Shown piece after piece: positions 1-10,897 of a stretch of DNA of 64,000 bases. Source of the DNA: Wolfiporia cocos (lineage: Eukaryota; Basidiomycota; Agaricomycetes; Polyporales; Phaeolaceae); contig JACCLO010000002.1 of the NCBI GenBank assembly GCA_029448655.1, positions 1,488,001 to 1,552,000 of the forward strand. The letters run 5' to 3'. Within the stretch, counting starts at the first letter, position 1. The number at the start of each line of letters is the position of its first letter. A program made the translations under genes and the position numbers. Below the pieces are notes generated by a model. That model searched no databases. It was not told the origin of the DNA and worked only from the letters and a program-made list of their open reading frames with translations.

Positions 1-1
1 C

Positions 2-316
2 GAAATTTGGTTCCAGACGTCACCATGGAGAAACGGCCACGACAATGAGGCGCAAAGGCAAAACCGTATTGCCAACACTTTCCGCGATGACGTTTTGGTG
101 AGAGCCGATCAGTTTCACTGCTAACGCTGGAATCTCAATTGATCGCGTCGTCATCAGGCGTTTCTAAAGTCTGCGCGTCCGCTTCTGCTAGGCAGTGGAC
201 TGTCTGAAGAGTTGGTTGACGAAGCGGAGGAGAATGCACGGCAAGAACTTATGGATGCGCAGATTCCAACCTACGTTAGGGTGGAGAGCGTGTATGCCTT
301 GAAAAAGCGCGAGTAG
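2..316 (+). CDS. C-terminal part of a probable SAM-dependent methyltransferase (cut by window edge)
   Basis: Only the last two exons are in the window. The reading frame from base 2 runs to a clean GT...AG intron at about 98-157 (phase 0) and resumes to a TAG at 314-316. The joined C-terminus holds the pattern S-P-W ... N-R-x-x-N-T-F, then FLKSARPLLLGSGLSEE and a helix ending in YVRVESVYALKK. From memory this resembles the C-terminal helix and closing beta strand of fungal class I SAM methyltransferases of the UMTA/LaeA-like type, where a 'xRPLLL..G.S.EE' helix precedes a final strand. The SAM-binding motif would lie upstream, outside the window, so activity and substrate cannot be judged. 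The family call rests on the C-terminal pattern only. Confidence 0.45.
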
Positions 317-1245
317 CGAGTTGCCCTGTGCTGTATCTACCCTCGCAGCGCTATGGTATCGTTCGTATAATATGTCTGTAATACCACCCGCATTGTTGTA
401 TACAACCAGCCGATAGATACAAGGACTCTAGTTGACGTAATTCATAACATTCAACTTACATTCACGTCTATTCGTACGCACGCTCGGTTAAGTTGAGCCC
501 GAATGACGTTGAGCATCAATGCGCTTCAACCTTGTACGTCCGCGGGATAGATCATCGCACACCGGAGACGCTACAGATCTCCGATGGCCTACGAAGGCGC
601 TGGCTCTGGTTGCATCAAGGTGCGCGAGTGAAATTCGGCATTTTCTCAAGCTGGAAGCTCTTCTTATTTGCTTGTTGCTATTAACATTTCTCCCGAAAAG
701 GAAAAATGAATATGAGACGCGATGCGCGTGTAGGCGATGACTGGAATTCGATTGTATAGAGACGCGGTTCTTAATTTGCCATGCTTCCGCCGTTCGATAT
801 CTTCGCGAGCCTGAACATGATGACCCAATGGCACAGAGCGAATTTGAAAGGCCAGCACAATTCGGATTCTGTCGAGATTCCCTCCTTACACCCACTACTG
901 TCAATTGGCCTAGGGAACTAGATGAGCAAGTCTGGCAAGTCACACGACAACGATTGCTTGCCTCGCGGCAGTGCTCCATGGCCGACGCGTAAGCGCGTAC
1001 AATGCATGCAGCGCAGTAGGCGGTATTGAGTGATATTGGGCGCGCTTACCGAGCCAATGAGGATGGTGCGGCGGCTCATTCCTCGGGGCTCGCTTGGCCG
1101 GCGATAGTGGCGTCGTTGATATTGTGAGCAATGTGATGGCGTTGGTCATCGGCTTGGAATCTGACTGGCTCAACCGCACTAACACCTATCTCCTCCGGCG
1201 GGAAATTAGTCGCACTGTAGAACAATTGAATTACCGGCCTGCGCC
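317..1245. other. Gene-poor stretch with a possible coding relic
   Basis: No conserved gene is recognised. A + strand frame at about 749-987 reads as plausible protein (charged, with ...EHDDPMAQSEFERP... and ending QCSMADA, TAA near 987). It has no start in frame and an in-frame stop just upstream, so it may be the last exon of an eroded gene. The 163-codon minus-strand ORF over the same bases looks like its shadow and has no family signature. Confidence 0.3.
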
Positions 1246-1279
1246 CCTGAGGCCTGAGGCCTGAGGCCTGAAGGCCTGA
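1246..1279. repeat. Short tandem repeat, CCTGAGG unit
   Basis: Three exact CCTGAGG copies are followed by CCTGAAGG and a partial CCTGA. The tract is non-coding and about 35 bases long. It contains overlapping AGGCCT palindromes. It is probably a replication-slippage microsatellite. Confidence 0.75.
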
Positions 1280-1639
1280 CAGGTAACAAATAACAAACAG
1301 TTTTGTGCGGCTATTCCGTAGCAATTGGATCATCCTACATGAATGTATGAGCAATATTGCCTCAGTTGTGAAATGTTGAAGCAGAGCGGCGTCGTTGTCT
1401 GTAACGTAGCAGACAATACCTCAGTACGGCGCGCTCGAGAAGAGAGTGCAAGATTGAGGGTGTGTATCGTAATACGGCAGGTATGAGTGTGAAAAGTGTG
1501 CATACGTAGCTCGAGTACGAACGGAAAGCAACGAAGTTGGGCAGGTACCATTGTGAGCTAGATAAGGAAAAGCGGCATACGAAACGATCGGCGAGTGTAT
1601 AGTAGGAAGAGCAGCAGGTGCGCGCCGAGCGATAGCTAG

Positions 1640-2225
1640 GCGGCGGTAGCAAGAGGCGACACAGGATAACGTACGGATTGTATTTCCAACAGTGAAATAC
1701 TGTTTGAATTTCCGCCGTCTGTTACTATATCTTGAGTCACCGAAGCAACAGGAGATCGCACGTTGCTTGTGCAGGATATTCCAACCGCAGCACAGGCATT
1801 CGCTGGTGTTATCGAGTTCTCAGTGGAGAAATTATCGTCAAAACGCCCAGGAGTCTTGGATGAAGCGCTGACAGGCAGAAGGTTAGCGGATCCACCGGTC
1901 TGCATAATCGGCGGACATGATAGTTTGAAATACTCCGCTTCCCTTGTTCAACGTTCATCCATCACTGGAGATAAATTGTAGCTCCTCACTAGCAAACGCA
2001 GATCAATCGTTGCTGTCACCCAAATCGCATGATTAGCGTATGTCAGCGCGAACGGTGAATATGAGATCGATGTCAATGCCACGAGTGGCAGTGTTACCGT
2101 GACGGATGATCGCCACAATAGGACAATCACGTGTTGCTGCACGGGAGGGAGTCGCCACAGCGCAGCGATGTGTGGCGTGTGGCGCTTCGCAAGGCAGACT
2201 GAACGGCCGAGCTTTGCACAATAGT
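1640..2225 (-). pseudogene. Possible eroded minus-strand gene, unidentified
   Basis: Two adjoining minus-strand segments read as plausible protein. One is a beta-rich stretch (SVTVTLPLVALTSISY and WVTATIDLRLL, about 2110-1950). The other is a Ser/Asn-rich stretch (about 1905-1660). Different frames, a stop at about 1948 and no convincing splice pair between them suggest a decayed gene or chance. The composition recalls secreted or surface glycoproteins such as the neighbour at 2740-4520, but I do not recognise a domain. Confidence 0.25.
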
Positions 2226-2725
2226 GGATTACCTACTTCCAGCTGATACTGTAAACTACACCACTACACCTGTCTACAGTGAGTACTATCGCTTAATGAG
2301 ACAAATAGTCTGATTGATCTCGCATCCTTCCTCCTAAATTTTACGCACACTAGATTACGATCTGTGATTGCGAACCGCACCAACACCTGCGATCGCCAGG
2401 GTTGCTGATAAGTCGAGGCCACTAGAAGCTGTCCATATAGAAACTAGTGAACCTCATAGCAGTACAATGAGCCAGCCACAGTGAGCTACTTTCTCAGCCA
2501 TGCACACTATACGGTTGCTATATTGTACAGGCCATTTGGTCGCTGTAGTACTGCCAGCACAAGGAAAATCACGGAATAATTGTGGTACCTAGCTGAATAG
2601 ATTACGATACCACAATGACATTGACGTCCACGGAATTCGAACTGAAGTGAAAATCGCGGGGTATCGGGAAGGACAACTTAGATAGGTCAATGTCAGTATC
2701 AGAGTACCTAGCATGCAGCAAGGCT
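2226..2725. other. Non-coding stretch, nothing recognised
   Basis: This lies between the possible relic at 1640-2225 and the 3' end of the surface glycoprotein gene. Both strands are full of stops. No repeat, RNA gene or promoter architecture stands out. Confidence 0.5.
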
Positions 2726-2739
2726 ATTGAGTTAACAGT

Positions 2740-4520
2740 TGTGTAGGGTACTGCGTGGGCGGCGCACCGGTATCGCTGTCATGCGGCGCATCGGTATCGC
2801 TGTCATGCGGCGCGTGGGTAGGTCGCGGGTCGATCCGCTCCGCAATGAGCTCTATGAGACGGTCGACATTGACTGGTGACTGCACGGAAGTAGATGACGA
2901 ATGGAATGTTTGACCTTGCGATTCCGATCGCGGGGTATCCGCAGGAAGATTGTGCGAGGATCCCGCCGCTGCATCAGTAGCAGCTATGTCTTCAGACGAG
3001 ATGGGCTGGAGGGTGCGAAGTTTCCCGGCAGAGCGCATGATTCCGTTGCCATTCGGAGTTAGGACAGCAGACGAGCCTGTCGAGGAAACGGCTCGACATC
3101 TGGCTTTATTGGTTGCCGGCGTCGAAGCTGCCACCATAACAATGAGTCGATAATGATGATACCGGCAACAGCTCCAACGACAGCACCGACAATCGTTCCG
3201 GTATGGCTCCTTGCTCTTGATTAGCATGACGCCATTTAATGATCACCTCGAAATCGTAGACCTTGACGCAGCGAGTTGACGTTTGTACACCGTGACTGAA
3301 TTCAGCATGAGATTCAGGCCATCTGAATCCATTATGTCCAACGAGTATGTCTGATTCGGGTCAAGACCGGCCTGGAAGAAGAGGAGTGCGCTTCCTATTT
3401 TCCAGACGGTGCTACCATTGTATTGAGATGGAGCAGACGATACCGAGCTACTTAACATCTTCACAATATTTCAATTTGATATTTATGTGTGATGAGGGGG
3501 CGAATTTACCACAATGTACAATCAATTACTCCAGTGAAATTCATCGTGACGTGCGAATCGAAGCTCGTCGTCATGTGATAGGGAGCAGTGCATTTTGGGC
3601 TTGGGACTTGGGGTGCAACTACGGTAGACCACTTCCCGGTGTGATTGAAGACAGAGCTGTTCGTGTTCTGATATGTTACGGCAACTAGTGGATCTCCACT
3701 AACCAGCACATTAGCATGTTGTAATAAACGGGACAACACACTCCAGCGCTCACTCATAGGGAATAGTTAATATTGGCATAATCAAAGCCAAATTGTTGGG
3801 TACCATTCGCCTGCGGATGCGCAGTAATGTTAACATAGTGAGTGCCGAGTGAAAGACTTTCAAGCGATCTGAGCAAGCCATCGCCTTCGGTTTCGGTTGT
3901 GAGATTGGTATTAATATTATCGTCGATAGTGATATCGAAGGTGCAATTGGAGCTGCCATAGAGGTAGAGCGAAGTCCCTGAGCTCCGTGTTAATATGCCA
4001 CACCAGTCATGCCGTTTCCACCCACCATAGTATTGGAACGTCAGACTAGCTCCTGGCAGCGATGTAATATGCCGAGCTTGTCCGGACAATTCCAGACCGT
4101 GCTGCGCACAGAACCTCCAGAACCAGAGTACCAAGCTTGCCAGCCAAGACTAAGCCAAGGTTGGGCGCCCAATCCTCCCTCCCCTGCAGTGGGTGACGAG
4201 TGAGATCTTGATATCATGATGAAGTAGAAATAACGAACCGTATGGTGCATACTCAATGAACGAGCTAGAGCTATCGATAGTGAAGTTCCAGCTAGCGCTG
4301 TTCATTGCAGAGTAAGTAGAGGCACGGAGGGAATGAGGTTGAGTGGCAGCACAATCGACAAGGTGAGATCGCCCTTGAGGCTTATTTGTTCGAGAACCAG
4401 GTGCCGTCCTGAGAGAAGAGCCGACATAAAGGTAAGCCACTCCACATGGAATTGGTGCTGCTGTTCATCAACATCTCTGGCCGTGCACATGAAGGCGGTC
4501 GAAGACCCGATACGCATGAA
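2740..4520 (-). CDS. Single-pass surface glycoprotein of agaricomycete type, probably damaged
   Basis: Read on the minus strand, exons give two tandem extracellular beta-sandwich-like modules, a glycine-zipper transmembrane helix and a cytoplasmic tail. This is a very common uncharacterised agaricomycete family. Module 1 ends ASLTFQYYG joined across an intron (about 3980-4027) to TSLYLYGSSNCTFDITIDD, then SLGTHYVNIT. Module 2 has VTYQNTNSSVFNHTGKWSTV, a Cys/Pro segment, VTMNFTG, then after another intron QYNGSTVWKIGSALLFF and LNSVTVYK. NxS/T sites are frequent. The membrane helix is HTGTIVGAVVGAVAGIIII (about 3140-3200). The tail includes VDRLIELIAERIDPRP. Helix and tail lie in different frames with no obvious intron between them, which suggests a frameshift. 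I could not fix a start codon or signal peptide; the 5' end near 4520 is a guess. Function unknown; membrane or wall sensing is only inference. Confidence 0.6.
2768..2815. repeat. 24-bp tandem duplication in the glycoprotein tail
   Basis: Two adjacent copies of a 24-base unit beginning CGGTATCGCTGTCATG occur near the end of the minus-strand glycoprotein ORF. In frame they duplicate the octapeptide APHDSDTD. The length is a multiple of three, so the frame is kept, as expected for slippage in an expressed low-complexity tail. Confidence 0.8.
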
Positions 4521-4529
4521 AGTTGAGGT

Positions 4530-5852
4530 ATAGTTGGGCGCTCACATTCTGCGCTGAGGTTCTGAAACAGCTTAGCCTGCGACCTAGTCCGACCGTATCT
4601 TCACACTTTCTTGCTCCCGTGGTCAGCTTCTGCGCGGGCAACATGGGCCGATTGCTGTAGCTGGCTATCTACCGCAGTGACTGATATTGTAATTACAATG
4701 TGATCATCAATGCGTCGGGGACGCGGTTTTACAACATATTATGGAAGTGGACCTGTTGTTTCGACAATTGTCAGACAAGCTACGGTCTGTTACGGAGACT
4801 TCTGACTCTTGAGAAGGACAAGCTTTGCCTGCGCAGCCTGTGGCTTGCTCATTCAAGAAGCTACAGCTTTTGAATGCCACAGCACCACAATCGCAACCGA
4901 GATGTCGAGGAGTAATGAGGTCGAATCGTGGCGGCTGAGACGCTGACAGCTCGCGGGGTACTAAATATTCGACGGATCCGCGAACTGATCTAAATACAAA
5001 CGCTTGACAGCGGAGGCTGGCGCTGAGCGCTGAGCTCTCAATTTTACTCTGCACTGTGAAGACTCTGGGACGCTTTATGCGGAATCTGTGCAGCAGTGTA
5101 AAAGTTTGGTCATAGTGTAGCCAATTGTGCGAGTAACGAATGGCCGCCGATACCTCGCCGTTGGAAGGCGACTAGAAGGCGAACTCGCCTTAAGCGCTGC
5201 TAAGTTGAAACGCGATGCATCTCAGTTGAGACTCACGGAACATTCGCGCATGGTTGTTGTCTGCGCAGGTAATTTCTTGCTCTCAAGCCTATAGTAGCAT
5301 ATACTCACCTGCCTAAGTCCTCCTTGCTTGCCAATTTCTCTTCATCATCAGTGGGTGGATTATCGCAAGGGGGATGTCGCCGAGCATAGCCATGTTCAGC
5401 AGCTGGCTGTGATCGTTGTGAGCAATGACTAGAAGCAAGGATAGCTTTGTGCCATCATTTAGTAGTTTGACCCAAGACTCTTCGGCATACAGAGCGCCCC
5501 GGCAGACCATGAGATTGTGCGCCATGAGAATGGCCGCATGAGCCAGTGGATCCAGGCATGTCCGGCCTCAACGCGGAAGGAAATAGCAACACTGATGTAA
5601 AGGCGCCATCAGTGTTTGAAATGTATACGTGGATGCCAGCTCAGATACGAGTTGCATGCATGAAAGCGGAGAGCCCTTCGAGCTGGAATGGCCCAGAGAT
5701 CAAAGTAGATCTCGTAGATCTCCGCTTGAGCATCTCCGGCGCCTGCCCTTTCTTAGTTGCACATCCTGTTTGAACGACTCTGTCTGCGAAGAAAGGCTGG
5801 CACTGTAGCTTGTTCAGCAGTATAGAAAGCACATTGCAGCTGATTTGAGACA
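4530..5852. other. Gene-poor stretch with an unresolved minus-strand coding signal
   Basis: At 5313-5790, minus strand, several frames look coding. One reads EIYFDLWAIPARRALRF, then (after a possible intron ending ...TTGAG) LDPLAHAAILMAHNLMVCRG and LSLLLVIAHNDHSQLLNMAM. Another frame over 5320-5420 reads DDEEKLASKEDLG up to a good GTGAGT donor. The two cannot both be right, and I recognise no family. It could be a small gene divergent from SKI2 or a gene relic. The rest (4530-5300) shows only a Cys-rich minus ORF with no signature. Confidence 0.3.
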
Positions 5853-8800
5853 ATGTCGACGCAGAAGCAGCGGCTGTTGGAGCAAATCTCGCAGCCTAGC
5901 TCCAGCCATGCAGCCGACCTCTTGAGCAGCTTAGGCCTGTCAGGGCTGCCTCCCCGCGAGCAGGTGCACAAAGAATTAGAGGATAAATTGCTGCTACCAA
6001 AAGAGAATCTTCCAGAGCATTGGTTGCCAACCTACCAGATGTGAGAGACCTCGATTGTCAGGTTTGGTGCATCCTGATGTGGCCCTGCTAGACACTGGGA
6101 CCACCAGTTGTCGGCCCCATCATTGCTCACGCTTGAACCATCTCCTCCTCCAACGACTCTCGCATTCGTGCGAGCTGGCCTACAGGGTCGCGTTACCGGT
6201 TATACAGAAGTAAGTACAACTTGTATCCGAGAGTTGTCGTCACGTAACAGATCTCCACACTAGATGTCAAATCCTCGCACCGCAAGTGGCTTAACCTCCA
6301 CATCGCTGGACCGTGCCCCCGGTCCAAGTAACAGTTTTGTGCGAGGAAAAGCGGGTTACGTTCCTTTCTGGCCCGGGGGACTAGAAGATGTCCGTGCAGA
6401 ATCAAAGGCGATCGGTGATCTCTCCGAGCAGTCTAAAGGGTTGCGGAAATTGGCACCTGGATTGAGCAGAGGCCTAACTTTGCCCGGTGATGAGGATGAG
6501 GAGCACGTGCTGAATGATTTGGACGATCTGCAGCAGTCAAATGGCGAAGACGAGCGCATCCAGGTACTTTTGTGTCGCTTCGCGGTTTCTTGTTGACCGA
6601 GCTCACGAAAATATGCATCTGTAAGGAAAACTCTCATTCCCAGCAGAATGGGGACGCACTCGTTGAAACATCTACCACTGCGGAAGCCGAGATAGACGAG
6701 TTCCTTCCTACAACGGTGAATCACATTACAATGTTCATATCCATCAACCTCATTTCGTATTCACTTCTGCTTTCAGCGCTCGCATTTGAGTACCATCAAA
6801 ACGTCGCGCCGCCCACTCCGCCGTGCAAATATACAAAAACGCGATTGGGCTCACGTCGTGGACGTAAACAAGCCAATGACCAACTTCCATGAATTGGTAC
6901 CTGATATGGCACATGAGGTAGCACATTTGTGTCTCTATCCAATATTCGTCCATTCACTCATCTGCCCGAATCTAGTATCCCTTCGAGCTCGACACATTCC
7001 AGAAGGAAGCTGTTTATCATCTGGAAATGGGAGATTCGGTGTTCGTCGCCGCACACACGTCCGCAGGAAAGACCGTTGTCGCCGAATATGCCATTGCACT
7101 GGCTGGCAAGCATATGACTAGGTTCCCAGCGCCTTTCTATGTATCATAGCGCAAACTCACCATCTAACAGGGCCATATATACTTCGCCCATCAAGGCGCT
7201 ATCAAATCAGAAATACCGCGACTTCAAGCAGACATTTTCTTCATCATCCGTTGGTATTTTGACGGGCGATGTTCAGATCAATCCAGAGGCAAATTGTTTG
7301 ATTATGACGACGGAGATCTTGCGCAGCATGTTGTACAAGGGTGCCGACCTCATCCGCGACGTCGAATTCGTGATATTTGATGAAGTGCACTATGTAAACG
7401 ATGCTGAGGTGGGTACCACAACTGGTTAGGCGGGAGTGACGATGACAATGCCCTCCAGAGAGGTGTCGTCTGGGAAGAGGTGATTATCATGCTGCCTGAT
7501 CACGTCAATATCATCTTGCTGTCAGCTACAGTTCCGAACACGAAGGAGTTCGCCGATTGGGTTGGGTGAGTCCTCACGCCTGTCTTTCACATGGTATGAT
7601 TCGATTGCGAATGTAGGAGGACGAAGAAAAAAGACATCTACGTCATCTCTACCGCCAAAAGACCCGTTCCTTTGGAGCATTATCTATATGCAGGACGCGA
7701 TTTGCACAGGATTGTGGACGCCAGCAGAAACTTCGATTCACAAGGGTATGTTTTCTGATCCAGAACATGGCATTGACGTCAAATAACCTCGTCCTATTAT
7801 TAGCTACAAAGCAGCCGGTGAGGCCCTTCGGCGGAAACAAGACAAAGAACGCGAGGCTGCCGGTCTACCTCCAGTACAACGACTCGGTGCTCGAGCCGCT
7901 GCACCTCAAAGAGGACAGCGTGGAGGTCCAGGTGGTCGCGGCGGGCAACATGGAGGGACTCCTGCCCGAGGAGGCCCTCCAGTTTCCCGAGGCGGCTCAC
8001 CACGAACATTCCATCAGCCAGACAAGAATTTGTATGTCCATCTCATTGGCCATTTAAGGAAGAAATCCCTGTTGCCTGTCGTTGTCTTCACGCTCTCGAA
8101 GAAGCGGTGCGAAGAGAATGCCGGAACTCTTACCAACTTGGACCTTTGCACCGCCGTAGAGAAGAGCGAGATTCATGTCACTATTGAGAAGGCGCTGTCT
8201 CGGCTAAAAGGTAATCTCGGACCGTAGGATGCTACGTTAATCGGACCATAAACATAGCCTGTAGATACCGACAGGAAACTGCCACAGATCCGTCGGATGC
8301 GCGACCTTCTATCAAGAGGAATTGGCGTACATCATGGAGGCTTACTACCCATCGTCAAGGAGGTTAGTCAAATAACAGCAACGCCTTGTGGCAACAGTGT
8401 AATGGCTGAAATATTTAGGTCGTCGAGATCTTATTCGCACGGGGTCTTGTCAAGGTCTTGTTTGCTACGGAGACATTCGCTATGGTACGATCGCAGACAT
8501 TCTGACTCCACGGAGAACATCAACTGATATCAATACAGGGTGTCAACATGCCTACCAGATGTGTAGTTTTTTCAAATATTCGAAAGCATGATGGTCGCAG
8601 CTTCAGAGATATTCTGCCTGGCGAATACACCCAGATGGCGGGACGAGCCGGTCGCAGAGGCTTGGATGCCACAGGCACTGTAATCATCGTTGCCAACGAT
8701 AGTCTCCCAGAGGTTCTTCAGAAGTTCTCAGCACATCATCGTACCATGTTTCTGACATTTATCTCATAGCAAACCACCTTGTACGGCATGATTCTTGGAA

Positions 8801-10697
8801 CTCCATCGAAACTGCAGTCACAGTTCCGGCTTACATATAACATGATCTTGAATTTGCTCCGGGTAGAGGCCCTCCGAGTTGAAGAGATGATAAAGCGCAG
8901 TTTCTCCGAGAATAGCTCACAGAAGCTATTGCCCGAGCAGCAGAAGCAGGTCATGGCGGTGAGTTTCTTGCGCCATGCATCGTTCCTCGCACCTCGGGCT
9001 GATCCAGTGCGACTCAGAGCGAGAAAGTACTCTCTGCGCGGCAAAAGCTGTTCTGTGATGTCTGCTCGCCCGACATTGAGCGATTCTACGATCTCTCGGA
9101 TGAGATTGTCAGCCACAACCAGAGGATATTGACAATGGCAGTGGGACATCCCCAAGGAGCGAAACTACTGTCATCCGGCAGAGTGGTTGTGTTGCGTGAT
9201 GGAGTAAGCCTCTTGTTTTCCTGCGGATGCCCTATCGCTGACGGTGAGAGTAGCACTTCAAATGGAACATTGGAGTCATAGTCAAATCCGCGGGGGCTGT
9301 TGATAACGTGAAGACGTATTTTGTATTGGCAATGGTAGACCCCGATACCAAAGCTAAAGTCAGAGGTATGGGCTAGTAATAGGTATCGACGTTTTGCCAT
9401 GCTTACAGGAACGCAGATGTTGATGCTGACAGCGTTCCACCACGATGGCCTCCGCGCCCAGAGTCGCTCATCGTTGACAGTGGTACCTATGAACTAGCGC
9501 AGCTACCGATTGCAAGCATCGCGATGGTCACCACACAGACGATCAAGGTCTGTACGGCAACACTTCCAATGACCTTTCTGACAATTGTTCGTAGGTCGAC
9601 GTGCCAATGATTGTCCCGGGCCACCGCATAGCTGCTATGAAAGCGGCGATTCAGTCGCTATCTGAGGTCCTGGAGCAATGGTTGCAATCGGAGAACATAA
9701 CTGAGGCAGAATGGACTCGAATCCGCACGCTAGAATTTCAGGAGACTCTGAGATTGCGAAATCAGCTGGTGGAACGGCTGGACAGCTGTAGCTGCACGCA
9801 ATGCAGCGACTTCGATGACCACGTGCGTTTGCAGAAAAAGAGTTGTACACAACATCCGCTCATTGGATTTACAGTACATCACTATTCACGGCGAGAAGTT
9901 CCTGAAGGCGAAGATCGCGGAACTCAAGCGGGCATTGTCAGATCAAAATTTGGAACTTATACCTGACTACGAACAGAAGATAGCAGTACTGCAGGAACTG
10001 AAGTTCATCGACGACAACTCAACGGTGTTGCTCAAGGGACGAGTAGCCTGCGAGGCAAGTGGTTCAGCATCGGTTCAGTCTCATTCACCGACTGTCATTA
10101 TCAGATCAATTCTGCAAACGAGCTGATCCTCACAGAATTGATTCTTGAGAATACGTTGGCACAATTCGACCCCGAGGAAGTGGCAGCCCTATTATCTTGC
10201 TTCGTTTTCCAAGAGAAGACAGAAGTTGAGCCTGTGATACCGCCCAAGCTCGAGGAGGGCCGCGAGGCGATCATGGCCATCGCCGAGCGTATTGGTGCCG
10301 TGCAAAGCCGTCACAAGGTCCCAGGCGAGGAGTTCCGCGGGCTCAAGTTCGGCCTCATGGAAGTTGTATACGAATGGGCGAAGGGGATGGTCGGTCTTTC
10401 CTGCCAAGGCTACACCCTTTTATGCTCACGTACTTCGCTGCAGCCTTTCGAGCAGATTACTGAATTAACTGACGTCGCGGAAGGGACAGTCGTCCGTGTC
10501 ATTACGCGGCTTGACGAAACTTGCAGAGAAGTCAGAGACGCTGCTCGGGTTATTGGCGATGCGGAATTGTTCAAGAAAATGGAGGAGACCCAGATCAAAA
10601 TTAAGAGGGACAGTGAGTTGCTTGGTTTCGACAATACCAATGAACACATTTCGCTGATCGCCTGACAGTTGTGTTCGCTGCAAGCTTGTATTTCTAG
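5853..10697 (+). CDS. SKI2: Ski2-type DExH RNA helicase of the Ski complex
   Basis: ATP-driven 3'-5' RNA helicase that feeds cytoplasmic mRNA to the exosome as part of the Ski2-Ski3-Ski8 complex. The N-terminus has LPEHWLPTY and [19 protein letters not shown], typical of Ski2. The core starts [21 protein letters not shown] and then [17 protein letters not shown]. Walker A is [16 protein letters not shown] (7051-7098), then [18 protein letters not shown], the DEVH box (7379-7390), SAT (7522-7530) and [12 protein letters not shown] (8632-8667). The C-terminal DSHCT region ends [11 protein letters not shown], joined by the last intron to IVFAASLYF and TAG at 10695-10697, the classic Ski2 ending. 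At least a dozen introns interrupt it. An Arg/Gly-rich linker (7870-8015) follows the first RecA domain. Start: first ATG of a good N-terminal exon. The gene converges on calnexin with a gap of about 200 bases. Confidence 0.96.
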
Positions 10698-10897
10698 CTG
10701 TTGTACACTTCTTACCATAGGTACATCCATTGTCATGCAAGCCGCCGACTTTTTCTGCAGCATCCCAACCATGAAGCTAAACAAACTTCACATTATTTCC
10801 CTCGCCAGCCCAATAGGATATCGGTTCATTTCTCCAGGTAGGAAACAAAAAAGCACAAAACTACAATCATGACAGTACGCTAGAATGCAGCGCTCTT

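Noticed and set aside
488..979. 163-codon minus-strand ORF
   Set aside because: Ser/Arg-rich with no domain. A + strand frame over the same bases looks more protein-like.
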